The position numbers and the translations under genes were made by a program. Below the pieces are notes generated by a model, which did not search any database, was not told the DNA's origin, and worked only from the letters and a program-made list of their open reading frames with translations. This document shows, one piece after another, positions 7,408 through 11,255 of a stretch of DNA of 11,255 nucleotides (the first letter of the stretch is position 1; each line of letters begins with the position of its first letter). Source of the DNA: Boseongicola sp. SB0675_bin_26 (GTDB lineage Bacteria; Pseudomonadota; Alphaproteobacteria; Rhodobacterales; Rhodobacteraceae); the NCBI GenBank assembly GCA_009843725.1, contig VYCX01000457.1:1-11255 (forward strand), given 5' to 3'.

Positions 7408-7626
7408 ATGGGCAGTGCTCTCGCCGTGGTCATCAGCCGTTTGCTACAGTTCGTGGCCGCGGGGCTGGCCGGCGTGCTGCAGTCGGTCGAAGACGGTGCG
7501 GCGGTGCCGGGCTGCGGGCAGCGCATCAGTTCAATGCACGCCAAGCTCGCAACCTTGCGGATTGCGGCCGCCGACACATGGAGCCTGCCGCTGTCCGATG
7601 TCCCGCAGGAGCCGGCAAACAAATGA
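7408..7626 (+). CDS. possible small hydrophobic-start protein (72 aa), unrecognised
   Basis: An ATG-initiated frame of 72 codons ends in TGA at 7624-7626, 99 bp before azoR and on the same strand. It also stays open upstream to a TTG at 7378. Its third codon positions are mostly G or C, which fits a coding frame in this genome, and the first 25 residues are moderately hydrophobic (ALAVVISRLLQFVAAGLAGV). Against it, there is no convincing ribosome site, no recognisable domain, and an overlapping minus-strand frame (7344-7622) is equally open. I assign no function. It may be non-coding. Confidence 0.25.
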   Translation: MGSALAVVISRLLQFVAAGLAGVLQSVEDGAAVPGCGQRISSMHAKLATLRIAAADTWSLPLSDVPQEPANK

Positions 7627-7636
7627 GAATATCGCG

Positions 7637-7649
7637 CTCATCGGATGAG
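7637..7649. promoter_or_regulatory. CTCATC-G-GATGAG palindrome upstream of the azoR promoter
   Basis: Two 6-bp arms around a single G form a near-perfect palindrome, ending ten or so bases before the likely -35 region of azoR. It may be a second regulator site; the arms are short enough to be chance. Confidence 0.2.
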
Positions 7650-7665
7650 AAAGGCCCATTCGTCA

Positions 7666-7684
7666 ACCGACCTGATCGGTCGGT
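7666..7684. promoter_or_regulatory. TetR-style operator inside the azoR promoter
   Basis: ACCGACC (7666-7672) and GGTCGGT (7678-7684) form a 7-bp perfect inverted repeat with a 5-bp centre. Its size and ACCG/CGGT character resemble operators of TetR-family repressors that sense electrophiles or quinones. It fills the space between the -35 region and the TAAAAT -10 box (7684-7689), where a bound repressor would block RNA polymerase. No repressor gene is in the window. Confidence 0.55.
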
Positions 7685-7689
7685 AAAAT
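7684..7689 (+). promoter_or_regulatory. candidate -10 box of azoR
   Basis: TAAAAT matches the sigma-70 -10 consensus at five of six bases and shares one base with the operator. The -35 region (around 7659-7666) is poor, as in many regulated promoters. The predicted start near 7696 leaves a leader of about 30 bases containing the ribosome site. Confidence 0.45.
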
Positions 7690-7725
7690 GGCGACTGTCA
7701 ACCTACGTTCCACTGGAGGAATTTG

Positions 7726-8379
7726 ATGACCTGTATTCTGCACATCGACGCCAGCGCGCGGGAGAATCGATCGATCAGCCGAAATCTGTCTGCCGCATTC
7801 ATGGAGAGGTGGCTGGCTGTCCGGCCGTCCGACGAGGTGATCCGCCGGGATGTCGGCAAGACCCCGCCGCCGCTGGTATCCGAAACGTGGATCGACGCTT
7901 GTTTCACGCCTGAGCCGGAAAGGACCGAAGACCAGAAGAAGGTGCTGGAACCCTCCGACACGCTCATCGACGAACTGGCACGGGCCGACGTCATCGCACT
8001 TGGCACGCCGATGTACAACTACGGTCTCCCGGCTTCCCTGAAAGCCTGGGTCGATCAGGTGATCCGGGTGAACAAGACGTTCAGCTTCGACCTCGCGCGC
8101 GGCGACTATCCGTTGGAACCCATCCTTTCCGGCAAGACACTTGTGTGCATGACATCGAAAGGCGAGTTCGGATTCGCGCCCGGCGGCATTCGCGAGAAGA
8201 TGAACCATCTTGACCCACACATTGAAACCTTCGCTCACTATCTTGGTGTTGCGGAAACATGCTTCGTAAATGTCGAGTACCAGGAATTTGGCGACTTGCG
8301 GCACGACAAGTCCCTCGCGGACGCGATTCAGGACGTGATTGCGCTGGCGGAATCGCTGACGCGGGATCTGGCCGCATAG
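7726..8379 (+). CDS. azoR: FMN-dependent NADH-azoreductase (flavodoxin-like fold)
   Basis: This cytoplasmic flavoprotein uses NAD(P)H for two-electron reduction of quinones and azo compounds, generally as a detoxifying quinone reductase. The protein has 217 residues, slightly longer than E. coli AzoR. Visible family marks are the N-terminal strand and FMN-phosphate loop (HIDASARENRSISR, residues 6-19), GTPMYNYGLPASLKAWVDQV (93-112) contacting the flavin, and the SKGEFGF loop (144-150). The ATG at 7726 was chosen over the TTG at 7723 because GGAGGA (7715-7720) sits five bases before it. The gene is monocistronic: an operator-bearing promoter is upstream and a strong terminator downstream. A TetR- or MarR-type regulator responding to quinones is likely but is not encoded here. 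Substrate range cannot be told from sequence. Confidence 0.93.
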   Translation: MTCILHIDASARENRSISRNLSAAFMERWLAVRPSDEVIRRDVGKTPPPLVSETWIDACFTPEPERTEDQKKVLEPSDTLIDELARADVIALGTPMYNYGLPASLKAWVDQVIRVNKTFSFDLARGDYPLEPILSGKTLVCMTSKGEFGFAPGGIREKMNHLDPHIETFAHYLGVAETCFVNVEYQEFGDLRHDKSLADAIQDVIALAESLTRDLAA

Positions 8380-8405
8380 CCGGTCCCGCTCATGGCCGGG
8401 CAGTG

Positions 8406-8437
8406 AAAGAGGAGAGCCATGGCTCTCCTCTTTTTTT
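8406..8437 (+). terminator. strong intrinsic terminator behind azoR
   Basis: The arms AAAGAGGAGAGCCA (8406-8419) and TGGCTCTCCTCTTT (8420-8433) form a 28-bp perfect palindrome whose transcript folds into a long stem with a tight CATG loop. Seven T residues follow (8431-8437). It is an excellent factor-independent terminator for azoR. On the minus strand it lies just past the BMP gene stop, but only a few T residues follow there, so two-way use would be weaker. Confidence 0.92.
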
Positions 8438-8459
8438 GGTGATGGATTTGGTTGGGAAC

Positions 8460-9419
8460 TCAATAGGGCAGCGGTCGCAATGATCCGGCCTTCATCTGCT
8501 CAACCAGGCTGTTTATTTCCGCAACCACGTCGGCGGGGATGTCCGGATGATAGCTGCCTATCCGCATGGCTTCCGGATTGGACAGGTCGCCCTTGTAGCT
8601 CTTGCCTTCCAGCTTGCCTTCTGCCGCCAGCTTCAGATATGCGCGCATGTTGCCGCGGACATCAAGGATTGCCGATTGGAGGATTTCAGGCCACTCCTTG
8701 ATTGCGTCGCGGTAGATGCCGATCCCGTAGACGCCTTTCTCCTGAACCGCCTGCATTGAACCGAGGGTGGCGCTGTCCATCGTTGGCCATACCACGTCCG
8801 CGCCCTGACTGATCTGGTTGAGGGCCGCCTCCTTGCCTTTCGACACGTCGTCCCAGTCGCCCGTCCAGGTAACGAGCATCCTCGTCCCAGCCCTGGCAGC
8901 CTCCGCTCCGGCCTTGTAGCTGGCCACGGTGTCGTTGGTGAACTTGAACTTCTGCGCGGCGATTATGCCAACCGTTCCAGACTTGGTCATCTTGCCGGCG
9001 GTGTATCCCATGAGATATCCCAGCTGGCTGAAGTAGAAGTCCGCGTTGGCTATGTTTCGTTCGGTCCCCAGGCCATTGTTCACCATGAACATGGTGTCGG
9101 GGAACCGCTTCGCCACGCGTTTGACGGCGTCCTGGAACTCACCGCCGTGTCCAATCACGAGATCGTATCCGCGACGTGCATAGTCACTGAGCGCCTCGAC
9201 GTGCTCCGGCTGTTCGATGTTCTCGCTGTAGGCCGTCTCGAACCCGAATTCCTCGCCCGCCTTCGTCAGCCCGTCGTGTCCGGCCTGGTTCCACCCGTTA
9301 TCGGAGATCGAACCGGGCATGACGATGGCTGCACTTTCGATCCCCGACCCGAGCGCAACCCCCGTCCACAAGAAAAGTGCTGCGAAAGCACCGGGAAGAA
9401 GCCTTCTGTTCAACTGCAT
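8460..9419 (-). CDS. BMP-family periplasmic binding protein of a nucleoside/purine-type ABC importer
   Basis: This is the substrate-binding component of an ABC importer in the BMP/PnrA/Med family, members of which bind nucleosides. The protein has 319 residues with a signal peptide (RR at 5-6, hydrophobic 8-23, probable cleavage after ALG near residue 24). There is no lipobox cysteine, so the mature protein is soluble in the periplasm. Family marks are DNGWNQAGHDGL (40-51), VIGHGGEFQDA (88-98), YLMGYTAGKM (135-144) and DVVWPTMDSA (208-217). The ATG at 9417-9419 has AGGAG nine bases upstream (minus strand). It follows the permease gene after 131 bp, long for one transcript but consistent with separate control of the abundant binding protein. 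The exact ligand is not readable from sequence. Confidence 0.92.
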   Translation of the reverse strand: MQLNRRLLPGAFAALFLWTGVALGSGIESAAIVMPGSISDNGWNQAGHDGLTKAGEEFGFETAYSENIEQPEHVEALSDYARRGYDLVIGHGGEFQDAVKRVAKRFPDTMFMVNNGLGTERNIANADFYFSQLGYLMGYTAGKMTKSGTVGIIAAQKFKFTNDTVASYKAGAEAARAGTRMLVTWTGDWDDVSKGKEAALNQISQGADVVWPTMDSATLGSMQAVQEKGVYGIGIYRDAIKEWPEILQSAILDVRGNMRAYLKLAAEGKLEGKSYKGDLSNPEAMRIGSYHPDIPADVVAEINSLVEQMKAGSLRPLPY

Positions 9420-9448
9420 TGTTCCTTACTCCTGTTTGCTGGTCGAAC

Positions 9449-9520
9449 GATCGATCAGCGCCTTGCGGGAGATCGATCATCACCATGCATGTTCGCGGTT
9501 CATTGGCGCACAGAGAACCG
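9449..9520. repeat. two hairpin-capable repeats between the permease and BMP genes
   Basis: GATCGATC occurs at 9449-9456 and again at 9471-9478; being self-complementary, the copies can pair as a stem with a 14-base loop. CGGTTC (9496-9501) and GAACCG (9515-9520) form another 6-bp stem. They could stabilise or punctuate the message between permease and binding protein. No T-run is present. Confidence 0.3.
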
Positions 9521-9550
9521 ATGAATGCTCAGGCGTGGCATGAGTGAATT

Positions 9551-10495
9551 TCAGCGTGTCTCGCGATCATACGACAGGCCGATCGATGCCGGCGGACGTG
9601 ACTTTCCGACCAGCCCAACCAGTGCGATCAGGGCCGCCGCGTATGGAATGATCAAGAAGACCTGATACGGGACGTCAGGATTGGCAAACTGCAGTCGCAG
9701 TTGCATCGTGTCGCAGAACCCGAACAGCAGCGCGGCGAGAATTGCGCCAACCGGCGACCAGCGGCCAAGAATGATCGCGGCCAACGCGATGAACCCCTTC
9801 CCGGCGCTCATGCCCTCGCTGAACAGGTAGACCTGGGAAAGGACAAGGTGGCAGCCGCCCGCCGCGGCCAGGGCACCGCTGATCATGACAGCGAGGTACC
9901 GGGTCCGAAACACGGCGATCCCGGCGGTGTCGGCGGCTCGCGGGTTTTCTCCGGTCGCCCGAAGGTCCAGCCCGGACCCGGTGCGGAACAGCCACCACCA
10001 TCCCGAAATCGTCAATGCGACAAGCAAGTACACCAACGGGTCTTGCGCAAAGAAAGCGGGCCCGACGATCGGCAAGTCGGATAGAAGCGGGATCTCTGCG
10101 GGTGCCAGTCCTTCGACCCTGGCGCCCCCGGCCCGCTCGCCGAACACAAGCCGTGACCCGAACGCCGTGAGGCCGGCGAGCAACAGGTTGATCGCTATGC
10201 CGGCGACCAGCTGGTTCACACGGAACCTGATCGCGAGAAGCGCCAGCAGTGCGCCGGCGACCAGCCCGCACAAGACTCCCATCAACAGGCCGACGGCGGG
10301 ACTGCCGGCGGCATACGACCCGGCGGCGGCACCGAATGCCCCCGCGAGGATCATGCCTTCGAGACCGATGTTGTAGACGCCGCTTCGTTCGGAAAGAACG
10401 CCGCCAAGCGCCGCGAAGGCAACCGGAGTCGCGATTCGTATCGTCGACGCCAGGATTTCCGCCAGGTGTTGGGGGTCTGCAAACTGCTCAATCAT
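9551..10495 (-). CDS. ABC transporter permease, nucleoside/BMP type (NupQ-like)
   Basis: This is an inner-membrane permease of the BPD_transp_2 family, the partner of BMP-type binding proteins, building half of the translocation pore. The protein has 314 residues, full length, with about eight to ten hydrophobic segments. Conserved family stretches are ERSGVYNIGLEGMILAG (36-52), the ATPase-contacting loop GENPRAADTAGI (182-193) and GKGFIALAAIILGRWSPVG (232-250). The start ATG at 10493-10495 lies inside the end of the preceding permease gene (8-base overlap), indicating translational coupling. The ATPase subunit is not in the window and would be expected beyond the right edge or elsewhere. The protein itself looks intact. 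Confidence 0.92.
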   Translation of the reverse strand: MIEQFADPQHLAEILASTIRIATPVAFAALGGVLSERSGVYNIGLEGMILAGAFGAAAGSYAAGSPAVGLLMGVLCGLVAGALLALLAIRFRVNQLVAGIAINLLLAGLTAFGSRLVFGERAGGARVEGLAPAEIPLLSDLPIVGPAFFAQDPLVYLLVALTISGWWWLFRTGSGLDLRATGENPRAADTAGIAVFRTRYLAVMISGALAAAGGCHLVLSQVYLFSEGMSAGKGFIALAAIILGRWSPVGAILAALLFGFCDTMQLRLQFANPDVPYQVFLIIPYAAALIALVGLVGKSRPPASIGLSYDRETR

Positions 10496-11213
10496 CTTTG
10501 TCGCTTTCGTCTGCGCGCCTCGGCGAGAACCGGGACAGCCATCGCTTTCCTGTTGCCGTTGTCTTGGACATGAGGCTCGCGGCGACGAACAGGACGACCA
10601 AGCCCTGAATCGCTTCGACGACGGAAGCTTCCACGCCGACAGAGCGCTGCATCATGCCCGCTCCGGCAGAGAGGCCAGCAAGAAACAGTGCCGAAATGGG
10701 AGCCAGGAGAGGGTTCAATGCGGCGAGGAACGCGACGACAATTCCGTCATATCCGTATCCGCCGCTGAAGAGGTGGAAGAGCCTGTACTTCAAGCCGATG
10801 ACTTCGATGCCGCCGGCCAGGCCCGCAAGCGCGCCGCCCATGACCATCGCCATGACTATCTGGCGCTTCGTGTTGACACCGGCATACTGCGCTGCGCGGG
10901 GATTCCGGCCCACAAGATCCAGTCGAAACCCCGAAGGCATGAACTTCAGCCAAAACGCCAGGGCCACGGCAATGACCAGACCGATCCCGAAGCCGATGTG
11001 GGCATCCGACTGCGGCAGCAGGAACGGCAGCCGAACTTGTTCCGGCACTTCCTCGGAATACGGGTACGGTGCGCCCTCCGCCAAGAGCGGGCCCGAGACG
11101 GCGTAGCTGACAACATGAATGCCAATGAAGTTCATGAGCAGCGTCACAATCACCTCGTTCACATCCTTGTAGGCTCTCAGAATGCCGGGGATGGCGGCCC
11201 AGGCCCTATCAAT
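10488..11213 (-). pseudogene. ABC transporter permease (NupP-like), N-terminal third missing
   Basis: This is the second permease of the nucleoside-type importer. The C-terminal two thirds are normal: NEVIVTLLMNF, LVGRNPRAAQYAGV (83-96 counted from the GTG at 11160-11162) and GYGYDGIVVAFLAALNPL (136-153). Family members are about 350 residues, with roughly 110 residues and several membrane helices ahead of the NEVI motif. Here homology continues only 16-17 codons upstream of the GTG (WAAIPGILRAYKD), then the frame meets TAG at 11214-11216, followed by unrelated-looking sequence. The GTG is therefore an internal codon, not a real start. The likely cause is an insertion or rearrangement between 11204 and 11216; a frameshift or an assembly error at the edge is possible. 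The transporter is probably inactive in this copy. Confidence 0.75.
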
Positions 11214-11255
11214 CTAACACACTTGAGTCCGTCTCATCTTCCCCTTCGAATTCGC
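11214..11255. other. non-permease sequence at the right edge, possible insertion end
   Basis: These 42 bases begin where permease homology stops and carry stops in the permease frame. They contain TTGAGTCCGTCTCATC but nothing I can assign to a known insertion-sequence terminus. Too little is visible to decide between a mobile-element end, a rearrangement joint and assembly error. Confidence 0.3.

Larger units (their letters stand above)
7213..7725. other. 513-bp region between divergent trpB and azoR
   Basis: This divergent intergenic region holds the trpB ribosome site, the 9-bp inverted repeat at 7373-7400, the doubtful small frame at 7408-7626, and the azoR promoter with its operator-like sites at 7637-7689. 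I could not place a trustworthy trpB promoter. No RNA gene or riboswitch is apparent. Confidence 0.5.

Overview
The window is GC-rich chromosomal DNA, most likely from an alphaproteobacterium. The best evidence is the pairing of a DUF4159 protein with a vWA/glutamine-amidotransferase-like membrane protein, a gene order typical of that class. The style of the TrpB, cyclopropane synthase and BMP/Nup-type transporter genes agrees with this. Nothing in the sequence fixes the genus. No RNA genes, CRISPR arrays or complete insertion sequences are visible.

Layout. (1) Positions 1-2745, plus strand: the 3' end of a DUF4159 gene cut by the left edge, then a 692-residue membrane protein with a vWA metal-site motif and an inactive amidotransferase-like domain. 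These are the last genes of what is normally a MoxR-DUF58-DUF4159 chaperone-type operon. (2) Positions 2793-4022, minus strand: a complete cyclopropane-fatty-acyl-phospholipid synthase with all key residues and its own likely promoter. (3) Positions 4256-5701, minus strand: a solitary AAA_14/DUF4143 ATPase that keeps a nuclease-like motif. It starts in an AT-rich patch with a promoter but no ribosome binding site, and looks like an acquired gene set between housekeeping genes. (4) Positions 5980-7212, minus strand: tryptophan synthase beta chain (trpB), without trpA or trpF beside it. (5) Positions 7213-7725: a non-coding or weakly coding stretch with several inverted repeats. (6) Positions 7726-8379, plus strand: an FMN-dependent NADH-azoreductase with a TetR-style operator inside its promoter and a very strong terminator behind it. 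(7) Positions 8460-11213, minus strand: a nucleoside/purine-type ABC importer, with a BMP-family binding protein and two permeases. The outer permease lacks its N-terminal third, because the reading frame meets a stop and non-homologous sequence about 40 bases from the right edge.

The blocks are functionally independent: envelope/complex assembly, membrane lipid modification, an orphan ATPase, tryptophan synthesis, quinone/azo reduction and nucleoside uptake. The points most worth a second look are the broken permease at the right edge, the AAA_14-DUF4143 gene with its near-leaderless promoter and flanking 9-bp inverted repeat, and the palindromic sites in front of azoR, cfa and trpB. I found no clear multi-gene system that is obviously new.
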